A stretch of DNA of 60,596 bases from Desulfovulcanus ferrireducens (GCF_018704065.1 NZ_JAGUQP010000019.1:1-60596), one strand, 5' to 3'; shown: positions 47,827-56,777, counted from the first letter of the stretch. Made by a program: numbers and translations. The notes: a model not told the origin generated them from the letters alone.

Positions 47827-48696
47827 GTGAGTAAAAAGTTTAAGGATGAGATTAAATCTTTGAGGAAAGAGAAAGGCACTTCTGGTTTTAAAGTAATTGT
47901 TACCGGAAAGGGCGGAGCAGGAAAAACAACCACAACCGCCTTACTTTCTCAGGCTTTTATTAATCGAGGGTATAAAGTACTTGCAGTAGATGAAGATCCC
48001 CAGATGAACTTGCCTTTTGCCTTAGGCTATCCGCCAAACCAAGTTAAGGAATTGGTACCACTAAGTCAAAATGCAGATTATATAGAAGAAAAGACAGGAG
48101 CCAGGCCAGGTGAAAGTTGGGGTGGATTTTTAAGATTAAACCCTCCGGTAGAAGATGTCGTGGATAGGTTTGGTGTCTCCCTTAATAGTAACTTGAGTTG
48201 TCTAGTCATGGGGACAATAAGAAAACCCGCCACAGGCTGTTTATGTCCGGAAAATGCATTGTTGGATGCTGTGGTCAAGCATGTATCTCTTAGACGAGAT
48301 GAGTTGATCCTTATGGATACCCAGGCAGGTGTTGAGCATTTTGGGCGTGCATTGGCCGAGGGATTTTCACAATGTTTAGTAGTTACTGATGCGACATTTA
48401 ACTCTATGTCAGTGGCCATCCATGCATCAGACCTAGCCAGAGACATTGGCATTAAGCATATTCACCTTGTGCTCAACCGAATCGATGGGGAAAAGACAAA
48501 ACAACGAGCGCTGGATTTACTAGCGCACTTTGGAAAAAAAGAAACCGATTTTAGCTCAGTAGTTATTTTACCTAGAGAAGAGCAAATTTTGGATTTTGAA
48601 CCTGCTGTTATAAACCTCTACTCTTCTTGCCCAGAATCTCCTTTTGTCCGGGCTATTGAAGAAATGGCTGAAAGTCTGGAAAAGTACGAAAGGTAG
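47827..48696 (+). CDS. cooC: CO dehydrogenase nickel-insertion ATPase CooC
   Basis: 289 residues. The deviant Walker A is VTGKGGAGKTT (P-loop at 27-35). The CxC pair in TGCLCPEN is the dimer metal site, and LMDTQAGVEHFGRA is the Walker B/switch region. It is a MinD-type ATPase that loads Ni into the C-cluster of CooS. The GTG start gives about 20 residues before the P-loop region, somewhat longer than typical CooC. It is on the same strand as cooS and, 108 bases later, tmcD. Confidence 0.92.
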   Translation: MSKKFKDEIKSLRKEKGTSGFKVIVTGKGGAGKTTTTALLSQAFINRGYKVLAVDEDPQMNLPFALGYPPNQVKELVPLSQNADYIEEKTGARPGESWGGFLRLNPPVEDVVDRFGVSLNSNLSCLVMGTIRKPATGCLCPENALLDAVVKHVSLRRDELILMDTQAGVEHFGRALAEGFSQCLVVTDATFNSMSVAIHASDLARDIGIKHIHLVLNRIDGEKTKQRALDLLAHFGKKETDFSSVVILPREEQILDFEPAVINLYSSCPESPFVRAIEEMAESLEKYER

Positions 48697-48804
48697 AAAT
48701 TTTCCCTTTAAAATCAATAGGAAATATTATAGGGCTACCAGCCTTTGTCTCGTTTTGTACTATTTAAAAATAATTCTAAAATTTTAAAAGCAAGAGGTCT
48801 ATTT

Positions 48805-50064
48805 ATGACGCATGAATGGGATTGGGAACCAGGGGAAAAAATTGTCGCTGACCTTGGGCAATGGTCAGCGCAATTTGAGTGGACAGAGGAACCGCAGGTT
48901 AGTCCTGATGGCGAAAAGATAGCTGCAGTTGTAAATACTGGAAGCTACGAGTTCGATGTATGCATAAATAATGATCTCTGGGGTACTACTTATGAAAGGA
49001 TATGGTACCTCCGCTATGCTCCTGACGGAAGGCTAACTGCGCTGATTTCAGACATGGGAGAATATACTATTTGTGTGGATGGAACGCCATGGGAGGAGCG
49101 ATTTTCCTTTATATGGGACACAAAGTTTAGCGAGGAGAGTGGGAGCATAGCCGCAGCAGTGCAAAATGATATGCGATATGGTGTGGTCTTAAATGGGAGA
49201 CCATGGGAACAGATGTTTGATAATGCCAACCAGTTTATTCTGAGCGCTGATGGACAAAAGACTGCTGCCGTGGTCCAGACCATCTCTCTGGGACAGGCAG
49301 AGATTTTTAAATTTCAGGAAGGATGCTTTACTGTGGCTGTTGATGGTAAACCGTGGGAACGAAATTTTGTCAATGCTTGGACCCCTACTTTTGATGCCAA
49401 GGGAAAGCATGTTGCAGCCCAGGTGAGAACAACACTTTATGACTATACAATAGCAGTGGACGGACAACCCTGGTCCAAGACTTTTTCCTGCGTGTGGGAA
49501 CCAAGGTTTAATCCTGTAAACAGGTCAGTCGTTGCTCCTGTTAGAATTGACGGTAAATGGGGGCTGGCTCTGGATGAACAAATTTTATGGCAGGCAAAGT
49601 TTGTTCAACTCTGGCATCAGCAATTCAGCCCTGACGGGGAACAAATTGCCGCTATAGTAGCTCCTAAATTTGGACAATGGACAGTGGCCCTGGATGGAAT
49701 TCCCTGGAAGAGCCGATTTAATGACCTTGTTACGGATATGGTTTACAGTCCGAACGGCAAGAGAATAGCTGCTTTGGGCAAAAATGGTCAAAAATGGTTT
49801 GTTGTTGTAGATGATCACGTCTGGAATAAGGCCTATGATATGGTTTGGAAGCCAGTGTTTAGTCCTGATAGTGAGCATGTGGCAGTTAAGGTTGAACTTG
49901 GTAAGCGTTATACCATTGCTATTGATGGGATCGAGTACAATGAGGATTTTGATGCTGTATGGGAACCTGTTTTCAGCCCGGACAGCAAGAAGCTAATGAT
50001 CAGAGCCGTTAAGGGTGAGAAATATTACCGTATTATTGTTCCGGTAGAAGACATCAAAAAATAA
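48805..50064 (+). CDS. tmcD: Tmc complex subunit TmcD (Trp-rich repeat protein)
   Basis: 419 residues from ATG 48805; the TTG at 48745 would add 20 residues and lacks support. The protein is Trp-rich, with about eight repeats of roughly 45 residues. Each carries a [N/D]G-x-PW-x2-x-F motif (DGTPWEERF, NGRPWEQMF, DGKPWERNF, DGQPWSKTF, DGIPWKSRF) and PDGEKIAA-type blades. This makes a beta-propeller-like cytosolic protein. It is the typical fourth subunit of the Desulfovibrio Tmc transmembrane electron-transfer complex. Its start is nine bases before tmcC. Here it comes first, after cooC, which reverses the known tmcABCD order. Confidence 0.82.
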   Translation: MTHEWDWEPGEKIVADLGQWSAQFEWTEEPQVSPDGEKIAAVVNTGSYEFDVCINNDLWGTTYERIWYLRYAPDGRLTALISDMGEYTICVDGTPWEERFSFIWDTKFSEESGSIAAAVQNDMRYGVVLNGRPWEQMFDNANQFILSADGQKTAAVVQTISLGQAEIFKFQEGCFTVAVDGKPWERNFVNAWTPTFDAKGKHVAAQVRTTLYDYTIAVDGQPWSKTFSCVWEPRFNPVNRSVVAPVRIDGKWGLALDEQILWQAKFVQLWHQQFSPDGEQIAAIVAPKFGQWTVALDGIPWKSRFNDLVTDMVYSPNGKRIAALGKNGQKWFVVVDDHVWNKAYDMVWKPVFSPDSEHVAVKVELGKRYTIAIDGIEYNEDFDAVWEPVFSPDSKKLMIRAVKGEKYYRIIVPVEDIKK

Positions 50065-50073
50065 GGGGAAGAT

Positions 50074-50733
50074 ATGCACGGAATTTATAATTTTATTACC
50101 GGACCTTTGGCCTGGGTTTCTTGGTCAATATTTATTTTAGGTATTTTATACCGGTTGGCAAATATAACGCTCTCTGCAAAAAAAAGAGATGGTGTAGTAT
50201 TAAATTATTTTAATTTAAAATACGCTTTACGGTCAATACTGCATTGGATGATTCCTTTTGGTTCAGTAAATATGCGCAAGCATCCAATTATGACTATTGT
50301 ATCCTTCTCTTTTCACATAAGCTTACTTGTTGCTCCGATTTTTCTACTTGCTCACGTAATACTGTGGGAAGAATTTTTTGGGATTAGTTTTTGGACTATT
50401 CCAGATAAAGTCGCAGACATAATGACTGTAGTGGTTATTGCTGGTTGTCTATTTTTTGCTGTACGCAGAATAATTATAAAGGAAGTAAAATTTGTTACTT
50501 CACCTTCAGATTATCTTTTACTGGTTTTAGTTGCGTCTCCATTTGTATTTGGCTTTTTGGCTTATCATCAATGGTTTGATTATCAATTGATGCTTATTTT
50601 GCATATTCTTTCGGGAGAAATACTTTTGGCTCTCATTCCTTTTACTCGTCTTGTACACATGGTTTTTGCTCCTTTAGTCAGGGCATATACCGGATCTGAA
50701 TTTGGGGGAGTGAGACATGCCCGGGATTGGTAG
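50074..50733 (+). CDS. tmcC: Tmc complex cytochrome b-type subunit TmcC
   Basis: 219 residues with about five or six membrane helices and paired His residues for haem b (SFHISLLVAPIFLLAHVI; LHILSGEILLALIPFTRLVH). It is of the NarI/DsrM-like family. It carries electrons across the inner membrane between the periplasmic cytochrome TmcA and cytoplasmic TmcB. It follows tmcD by nine bases, which supports a complex. Confidence 0.82.
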   Translation: MHGIYNFITGPLAWVSWSIFILGILYRLANITLSAKKRDGVVLNYFNLKYALRSILHWMIPFGSVNMRKHPIMTIVSFSFHISLLVAPIFLLAHVILWEEFFGISFWTIPDKVADIMTVVVIAGCLFFAVRRIIIKEVKFVTSPSDYLLLVLVASPFVFGFLAYHQWFDYQLMLILHILSGEILLALIPFTRLVHMVFAPLVRAYTGSEFGGVRHARDW

Positions 50734-50801
50734 TAACTGATGCCAAGCTATCCCGCTGTAAAAATGTACAACATACACAAACAATAGGAGACGAATACGC
50801 T

Positions 50802-52133
50802 ATGAATAAGGAAACAAGCAACAAAAGCCGGGAAATTGTGGATGAAGGATTGATTGCCGGTGTTCGAAAACTTACTCCTGCGCGAATTGAGAAGGTTATA
50901 AACCAGGTTTTAAAGAAGGAAACAGGAGCAAGGCTTGAGGCATATATCAATACTTGCGTACATTGTGGCCTTTGCTCAGAAGCCTGTCATTATTTTCTTT
51001 CTCATGACAGAGACCCTGTATATTCTCCTGTGGGAAAAGTTAAGCAGACCATCTGGGAGATTTTAAAGCATAAAGGAAAAGTAAGTACAGGTACTATATT
51101 AAAGGCAGCCAGGATTGCCTACACCGAGTGCAATCTCTGTAAACGCTGCTCTATGTATTGTCCATTCGGCATTGATATAGCTTACATGATAAGCATTATG
51201 AGACGTATTTGTCATCGCCTGGGAGTAACACCTCAATATATTCAGGATACAGCGCACAGTCACTCGGCAACCATGAATCAAATGTGGGTCAAAGATGACG
51301 AATGGATAGATAGCCTCCAATGGCAAGAGGATGAAGCCAGGGACGAGATTCCCAATTTGCGTATCCCTTTAGAAAAGGAAGGAGCGGATGTTTTATACTC
51401 GGTCATTGGACCAGAGCCCAAGTTTCGTACCCAGCTTATTTATCAGGCGGCAGTAATCATGAACGAGGCTGGTGTGGATTGGACAATGCCTGCCACACCT
51501 GGCTGGGACAACAGCGATATGGCCATGTTTACGGGGGATTACGAACTCATGGGAAGGCTAAAACGTTTGCATTTTGAAACTGCAATGCGCTTGAAGGTAA
51601 AACGGATAGTCATGGGTGAGTGTGGTCATGCTTACAGGTCTGTATATGATACTGGAAATCGCTGGCTTGGTTGGAAAGATATGCCTATACCTATTATTCA
51701 TGCTGTTCAATTTTACTGGGAACTACTTAATGAAGGGAAACTAAAGGTGGCCAAAAAATTTGAGGAACCCGTAACCTTTCATGACCCCTGTAATATTGTC
51801 CGGGGAATGGGTTTGCATGAAAAAGCCAGAGAAGTAGTCAAGGCTTTCTGTAAAGATTTTGTAGAGATGTACCCGAACAGGGAGCATAATTATTGCTGTT
51901 GTGCAGGGGGAGGGGTGATCAATTGCGGCCCTCCATTTAAAATGACCAGAATTACAGGAAATAGGATCAAGGCTGAGCAACTCAAGGCAACCGGAGTAAA
52001 GGTAGTTATTGCACCTTGCCATAATTGTCATGGTGGGCTTGATGATATCATCCATCATTATGGTCTTGGTATGGAACTTAAGTTTCTGGGGGATATAATC
52101 TACGAATGTATGGAAAAACCGAACGCTGTCTAA
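50802..52133 (+). CDS. tmcB: Tmc complex Fe-S subunit TmcB (HdrD-like, CCG domain)
   Basis: 443 residues from ATG 50802 (TAGGAG upstream; an in-frame TTG at 50727 adds 25 residues without a ribosome site). Two [4Fe-4S] motifs are present: CVHCGLCSEAC and CNLCKRCSMYCP. The CCG-type motifs of HdrD/DsrK follow: a GECGHAYRSVYD region, HDPCNIVRG and NYCCCAGGGV, with CHNCHGG at the end. CCG domains can hold a special catalytic [4Fe-4S] cluster. It is the cytoplasmic module of the Tmc complex. Its start is 68 bases after tmcC. Confidence 0.88.
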   Translation: MNKETSNKSREIVDEGLIAGVRKLTPARIEKVINQVLKKETGARLEAYINTCVHCGLCSEACHYFLSHDRDPVYSPVGKVKQTIWEILKHKGKVSTGTILKAARIAYTECNLCKRCSMYCPFGIDIAYMISIMRRICHRLGVTPQYIQDTAHSHSATMNQMWVKDDEWIDSLQWQEDEARDEIPNLRIPLEKEGADVLYSVIGPEPKFRTQLIYQAAVIMNEAGVDWTMPATPGWDNSDMAMFTGDYELMGRLKRLHFETAMRLKVKRIVMGECGHAYRSVYDTGNRWLGWKDMPIPIIHAVQFYWELLNEGKLKVAKKFEEPVTFHDPCNIVRGMGLHEKAREVVKAFCKDFVEMYPNREHNYCCCAGGGVINCGPPFKMTRITGNRIKAEQLKATGVKVVIAPCHNCHGGLDDIIHHYGLGMELKFLGDIIYECMEKPNAV

Positions 52134-52147
52134 TTATGAGGTTAATG

Positions 52148-52537
52148 ATGACAAAAAAGAGTTTTTTTTATGCGATTATCTTGCTGGGCATTGTATTTTC
52201 TGTAGGACCTGTCTTTTCACAGGTTGAAGAACCTCTTTTGCTGGGACAGGACTTTCAGCCAAGACAAAGACCTGGAGTTATTTTTGATCATGATGCCCAC
52301 AATGAAAAGGCCGGAATCGAGGACTGTAATGTATGTCATCACGTATATAGAGATGGCAAACTTGTCCCGGATGAATCATCAGAGGATCAAAAGTGCTCGG
52401 ATTGTCATAAACAAAAGAGCAGTGATGGCGGCACACCACTTATGAAGGCCTACCATGAGCGATGTAAAGGTTGTCATGTAAAAGAGAAAAAAGGCCCTAT
52501 TACCTGTGGAGAATGTCACAAGAGAGTTAAAAAATAA
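52148..52537 (+). CDS. tmcA: Tmc complex tetrahaem cytochrome c3 TmcA
   Basis: 129 residues from ATG 52148, with GAGG six bases before it. The signal peptide (1-24, ending VFSQ) shows periplasmic export. Four CxxCH haem sites lie at 60-64, 83-87, 106-110 and 120-124, with extra His residues (DHDAHN) for distal ligands. This class III cytochrome (type II c3) accepts electrons from the type I c3/hydrogenase pool. It is the last of the tmcDCBA genes, 14 bases after tmcB. A strong terminator follows. Confidence 0.88.
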   Translation: MTKKSFFYAIILLGIVFSVGPVFSQVEEPLLLGQDFQPRQRPGVIFDHDAHNEKAGIEDCNVCHHVYRDGKLVPDESSEDQKCSDCHKQKSSDGGTPLMKAYHERCKGCHVKEKKGPITCGECHKRVKK

Positions 52538-52684
52538 GGAAGTTAAAGTTTAATTTTCAAATATAATTATATTACGATTTTTACAAATTTCGGTATGCAT
52601 TTATTGAAGTGTAAAGAACCTGCAAAAAGTCGAAGTATGTAATTTTCTCTCAAGCGGGAAAATAAATTAAAACTTAAATCTTAA

Positions 52685-52732
52685 ATCGCCCTGCAATTCC
52701 GCCTCTGGCGGAATTGCAGGGCGATCGTTTTT
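52685..52732 (+). terminator. Strong terminator of the cooSC-tmcDCBA transcript
   Basis: ATCGCCCTGCAATTCCGCC pairs perfectly over 19 bases with GGCGGAATTGCAGGGCGAT around a TCT loop, followed by CGTTTTT. It lies 150 bases after tmcA and ends the block before the NapH-like gene. Confidence 0.85.
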
Positions 52733-52746
52733 GAGGTGTGTTATTT

Positions 52747-53772
52747 ATGATCAAGAAGTCTCGTTTTATTATTAGAGCGATATTTTTTGCAATTATGTTT
52801 GTTGCTATTATAAAGTATATTTATTTTGTTAATACCGGTCATGGACGATCTGATATAATTGAGATTCTTTGTCCAATTGGTGGATTTTACAGCTTAGTAA
52901 TGTGGTTTAAAACAGGGTTTGTAGATCATATTCATCCTGCAGGTATGATATTTATTTTAGCTGGTATTATTACTACTCTTTTTTGTATGAAGGGATTTTG
53001 TGGGTGGATATGCCCTGTAGGCACATTTTTAGATAGTTTAACATTTATTCGAGAAAAAATCGTGGGCCAAAATGTACCTGACATAAACATGCCACCCAAG
53101 TTGAAATTTATACTTGAAAATTTTCTTTACTTAATCAAATTTGGCACTACAGTAGCTTTAGTTTATTTTATTGTCCGCCTGCCAGGCCAGATAATGCCTA
53201 TGATATATCAAAGTACTGTTCTTCCTGAAGATGTGAGCTTGTATAAATTTTGGATTGATGCTTTTGATGGAAAGCACAACATAACTTTAGGAGTGATTGT
53301 AGGAATATTAGTTTTCTCATATTTTATTCCACGATTTTGGTGTAGATATCTTTGTCCTTTGGGTGCTTTTTATGGAATATTTAATATTTTTTCCTTTTTG
53401 AGACTAAAAAAGGAAGATAGTTGCACGAACTGTAAATTATGTAATAAAGAATGCCCGATGGGCTTGTCTCCTTATACTAGTAAACTGCTTAACAATACAA
53501 GATGTATAGCTTGTCTAAATGCAATGGAAAAATGTCCTAATCACAGTCTGTCTCTTTCATTTCTTGGTATTTATAAAATTAAGCCAATTATTTATCCTTT
53601 GATTTTGGTTTTGTTATATTTAGGAATTATTGGATTTGCAGTACAAAAGGATATGTGGACGTCTAAATTAAGCCCACGGATGTATGCAAAAATTTTTATG
53701 CAGCATGGTATTATGAAGCCCTGGATGGTAGAGTTGTTGAGGAAGGATACAAAGGGCGACTCTCATCGCTAA
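52747..53772 (+). CDS. NapH/CcoG-like polyferredoxin membrane protein
   Basis: 341 residues from ATG 52747 with about five or six membrane helices. Conserved membrane Cys-Pro motifs are LCPIGGF, CGWICPVG (C85/C89) and CRYLCPLGAF (C199/C203). A [4Fe-4S] motif follows at C226/229/232/236 (CTNCKLCNKECP). A second, incomplete one has C253, C256 and C263 (CIACLNAMEKCP). The family includes NapH and quinol-linked iron-sulfur proteins. It is separated from tmcA by a terminator but lies on the same strand, so it could add another route for CO- or Tmc-derived electrons. Confidence 0.78.
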   Translation: MIKKSRFIIRAIFFAIMFVAIIKYIYFVNTGHGRSDIIEILCPIGGFYSLVMWFKTGFVDHIHPAGMIFILAGIITTLFCMKGFCGWICPVGTFLDSLTFIREKIVGQNVPDINMPPKLKFILENFLYLIKFGTTVALVYFIVRLPGQIMPMIYQSTVLPEDVSLYKFWIDAFDGKHNITLGVIVGILVFSYFIPRFWCRYLCPLGAFYGIFNIFSFLRLKKEDSCTNCKLCNKECPMGLSPYTSKLLNNTRCIACLNAMEKCPNHSLSLSFLGIYKIKPIIYPLILVLLYLGIIGFAVQKDMWTSKLSPRMYAKIFMQHGIMKPWMVELLRKDTKGDSHR

Positions 53773-54305
53773 TTAATTTTTTTCTGTTGGACTACAGATG
53801 AACACCTTCAAGTTTCTTTGTTTGTGCTTGCAATTTTTTCGCTTAGGCCACCAACATTGGCGTCAGGAAAAGATAATCTTTCACGTTATAGCTTTTTTGA
53901 CCATTGCAGTTGATAGTGATATTTTGGGAGTCGACAATTTTGGTTGAGCACGGTATGATTTTCTTCCAACACGTGAAAAACATATCGGCTTCAAGCCTTA
54001 GGACTGGGTCGTGCCTGGGCGAAAATACTATAAACCAAGAAATTTTCAGATAAGAAAAGAGCTTATTGTCAAGAGGCTCAGATTTACATATTAAAGAGAC
54101 TTTCTTTTATAAAAAAGGCAAAATTTATTTTTTAGGATTAAAGTGAGGTCAGTGGCGGGATTTAGTCCTGCTACCCTGGCGTAATTTTGCTAAAAAAATT
54201 ATTTTTGACTTGCACCCGCTTTAAATCTGAGTTCAAAACGGGTGAGGAAAACTTCGTGCAAAGACGTCAATATTTACGCAAATATCATCTAAATGGAGTT
54301 AGTTA
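53773..54305. other. Gene-free gap before hypA
   Basis: 533 bases. On the minus strand there is an 88-codon open frame (53843-54106) with a single internal ATG and no good ribosome site; I do not call it a gene. A TGGCGTAATTTTGC word near 54177-54190 resembles a sigma54 site but has a one-base-short spacer. The ATG of hypA is preceded by TGGAGTTAGTTA. Confidence 0.5.
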
Positions 54306-54659
54306 ATGCATGAAATGTCTATTGCTCAGAGCCTGGTTGATATTATCAAAGAAGAAATGGACAAACATAATGTGACCAAATTGATAAAGGTAAAGGTAAA
54401 GTATGGACAGATTTCAGCCATTGTGCCCGAGGCCCTGGAGACAGCTTTTCAGGTTATGACAGTTGGAACGAGGATGGAAGGGGCAAAGTTGGAAACAGAA
54501 GAGGTCCCATTGCGTGCTAAATGTCGTAATTGCAGTAAAGAGTTTAGTCCGCAAGAAGACGATTTGCTGATTATGACCTGCCCGTTTTGCGAGACAGAGT
54601 TTGGGCATGAAATAATTTCCGGGAAGGAGTTATACATAGAAGAGATCGAAGCAGAGTAG
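54306..54659 (+). CDS. hypA: Hydrogenase nickel-insertion protein HypA
   Basis: 117 residues. The nickel-site His2 is in MHEMSIAQSL. The zinc site has C73/C76 (CRNC) and C92/C95 (CPFC). It works with HypB to insert nickel into [NiFe] hydrogenase. Because CO dehydrogenase also needs nickel, a shared nickel supply is possible, though CooC alone is the usual CooS partner. hypB follows after 29 bases. Confidence 0.93.
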   Translation: MHEMSIAQSLVDIIKEEMDKHNVTKLIKVKVKYGQISAIVPEALETAFQVMTVGTRMEGAKLETEEVPLRAKCRNCSKEFSPQEDDLLIMTCPFCETEFGHEIISGKELYIEEIEAE

Positions 54660-54688
54660 TAAAATTTAAAAAATTAAAGGAGAAAAAT

Positions 54689-55348
54689 ATGCAAATCCCT
54701 GTTGTGCGTAATATATTGGAGGCCAATGAACTGATAGCCCAAGAGTTAAGCCGAACCTTTTTGCAGAGGAGAATTTTAGCCTTAAATTTAATGAGCTCGC
54801 CTGGCGCTGGCAAGACCACTCTGTTGGAAAAAACTTTAACAGATTTAAAAGGTGAGTTTAAAATGGCTGTCATCGAGGGAGATGTTCAAACCAACAATGA
54901 TGCCCAGAGAGTAGCGGCTACCGGGGCCCAGGCTCTGCAAATCAATACTGATGGAGGCTGCCACTTGGACAGTTCCATGGTTTTGGAAGCAGTAAACAAA
55001 ATGGACTTGGATGGTGTAGATATTTTGTTTATTGAAAATGTGGGTAATCTGGTTTGTCCTGCTGAGTTTAGTGTGGGTGAAGATTACAAGGTGACCATTT
55101 TAAGCGTGGCTGAAGGTGATGATAAGCCTGAGAAATATCCGCTTATTTTTGCGGAATCCAAGGTTATGCTCTTAAATAAAGTTGATCTCCTGCCCTATGT
55201 TGATTTTAGTCTGGAGAGAGCCAGTAATATTGCCAGAAGTTTAAATAAAGATATTGAAATTTTCCCTGTGTCAGCCAGAACAGGAGAAGGATTGGATAAG
55301 TGGTACGATTGGTTGAGACAAGAGGTGGACAAAAAGAAGAAACGTTAA
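54689..55348 (+). CDS. hypB: Hydrogenase nickel-incorporation GTPase HypB
   Basis: 219 residues. P-loop SSPGAGKTT lies at 36-44; the G-domain metal site has C91-H92 in NTDGGCHLD, with NKVDLLPYVD as the GTP-specificity motif. It lacks the N-terminal His-rich nickel-storage region of some homologues. It drives GTP-dependent nickel loading with HypA. A ribosome site AAAGGAGAAAAAT precedes the ATG. Confidence 0.94.
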   Translation: MQIPVVRNILEANELIAQELSRTFLQRRILALNLMSSPGAGKTTLLEKTLTDLKGEFKMAVIEGDVQTNNDAQRVAATGAQALQINTDGGCHLDSSMVLEAVNKMDLDGVDILFIENVGNLVCPAEFSVGEDYKVTILSVAEGDDKPEKYPLIFAESKVMLLNKVDLLPYVDFSLERASNIARSLNKDIEIFPVSARTGEGLDKWYDWLRQEVDKKKKR

Positions 55349-55353
55349 CTTTT

Positions 55354-56682
55354 ATGTCTCTTCCTAAAGATATTTCATTGGATGCAATCCTAGACAGCAT
55401 TGCTGACGGGGTTTTTACTGTTGATTTGGACTGGAATATTACCTTTTTTAATGCGGCTGCAACTAAGATCACAGGCATCCGGGCTGAAGATGCCCTGGGG
55501 CATAAATGCTGGGAGGTGTTTCGTTCCAGTATTTGTGATGGTCAGTGTGCCTTAAAGCACTGCTTAAAGCACAATAAGAATATCACAAACAAGTCAATTT
55601 TTATTATTCGTTCAGATGGACAAAAGATTCCAATCAGCATCAGTGCCGCACCACTGCATAATAAAAAGGGCGAGATAATTGGAGGGGTAGAGACATTCAG
55701 AGATCTGACCGCCATCCATATTTTTCGTCAGCAGGTGGAGGAAAAGTACACTTTTGAAGATATTGTGGGTAAAAGTCAGGCCCTGGCTAAGATATTTCGC
55801 GTTTTGCCGCAAGTTGCCCGCAGTAATTCTACTGTGCTTATTACTGGCGAGTCAGGCACAGGCAAGGAACTTTTTGCCAGGGCAATCCACAATTTGAGTA
55901 CACGCAAAAATGGGCCCATGATCACGGTAAATTGTGGGGCTTTACCTGAAAATTTGCTGGAATCAGAACTATTTGGGTACAAAGCAGGTGCCTTTACTGA
56001 TGCTAAAAAAGATAAACCGGGTCGTTTAGTTCTGGCTCATGATGGAACGATTTTTTTAGATGAAATCGGAGATTTACCCCTTCCGCTGCAGGTTAAGCTC
56101 CTGCGCTTTCTCCAGGAAAAGACCATAGAACCACTGGGAGGGACTGAAAGCATAAAGGTTGATGCCAGGGTAATTGCGGCTACCAATAAAGACCTGGAGC
56201 AGATGGTCGAGAGTGGGGCTTTCCGGCAGGATTTGTATTATCGCTTAAATATTGTCCAGTTAAGGCTGCCTCCTTTGCGGGAGAGGCCGGAAGATTTACC
56301 TTTACTTATAAACCATTTTATCCGTCGGTTTAATGTTATTCAAGATAAGGACATTCAGGGTGTTTCTGAAGATGTTTTAGCTATTTTGATGCGTTATAAA
56401 TTTCCCGGCAATATCAGGGAGTTGGAAAATATTCTTGAATATGCCTTTATTCTTTGTCCTGGGGGATTTATTCAAGTCGAGCACTTGCCTGAACATCTGC
56501 AAGACCAATCAAAGCGGGCTGAAAATGCACCCAGAACATTAGAAGAAATTAAGTGCCAGGCAGTTTTAGATGCGCTGGCCAGAAATAATGGCCGCAAAAT
56601 GGCCACCTGCCGCGAGCTAAAAATATCCAAAGATACCCTTCGCCGTATGCTCGCTCGTTGTCAGAAAATAGCGCAAAAATAA
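55354..56682 (+). CDS. PAS-domain sigma54-dependent activator (NtrC family)
   Basis: 442 residues from ATG 55354. A PAS domain covers about 5-125, with an unusual Cys cluster (C52, C61, C65, C70) that could bind metal or haem. The AAA+ domain covers about 135-370, with Walker A GESGTGKE (165-172), Walker B HDGTIFLDE and GAFTDA at 212-217 instead of the standard GAFTGA loop. A C-terminal Fis-type helix-turn-helix follows (RELKISKDTLRRML). It lies five bases after hypB, so it may control hyp or other nickel/hydrogenase genes. The change in the sigma54-contact loop is noteworthy, although substitution there is not rare. Confidence 0.85.
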   Translation: MSLPKDISLDAILDSIADGVFTVDLDWNITFFNAAATKITGIRAEDALGHKCWEVFRSSICDGQCALKHCLKHNKNITNKSIFIIRSDGQKIPISISAAPLHNKKGEIIGGVETFRDLTAIHIFRQQVEEKYTFEDIVGKSQALAKIFRVLPQVARSNSTVLITGESGTGKELFARAIHNLSTRKNGPMITVNCGALPENLLESELFGYKAGAFTDAKKDKPGRLVLAHDGTIFLDEIGDLPLPLQVKLLRFLQEKTIEPLGGTESIKVDARVIAATNKDLEQMVESGAFRQDLYYRLNIVQLRLPPLRERPEDLPLLINHFIRRFNVIQDKDIQGVSEDVLAILMRYKFPGNIRELENILEYAFILCPGGFIQVEHLPEHLQDQSKRAENAPRTLEEIKCQAVLDALARNNGRKMATCRELKISKDTLRRMLARCQKIAQK

Positions 56683-56727
56683 CCTATTGTATTATCGTCT
56701 TATTTTTTCGGTTACCGCACAAGGCTC

Positions 56728-56760
56728 TTGTCCTACACACATGGTGGGTGTGCAGGACAA
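56728..56760 (+). terminator. Hairpin after the sigma54 activator gene
   Basis: TTGTCCTACACAC pairs with GTGTGCAGGACAA with one mismatch. It is not followed by a strong T run, so it is a tentative terminator or RNA-processing hairpin. Confidence 0.5.
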
Positions 56761-56777
56761 CAAAAAGACGAATTTGG

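Noticed and set aside
53843-54106. An 88-codon open frame on the minus strand before hypA
   Set aside because: Only one internal ATG (giving 46 codons), no ribosome site, no recognisable motif. It may be a decayed gene but cannot be supported.
54177-54190. Possible sigma54 site (TGGCGTAATTTTGC) upstream of hypA
   Set aside because: The GG-GC distance is one base too short and the CAC part is missing.
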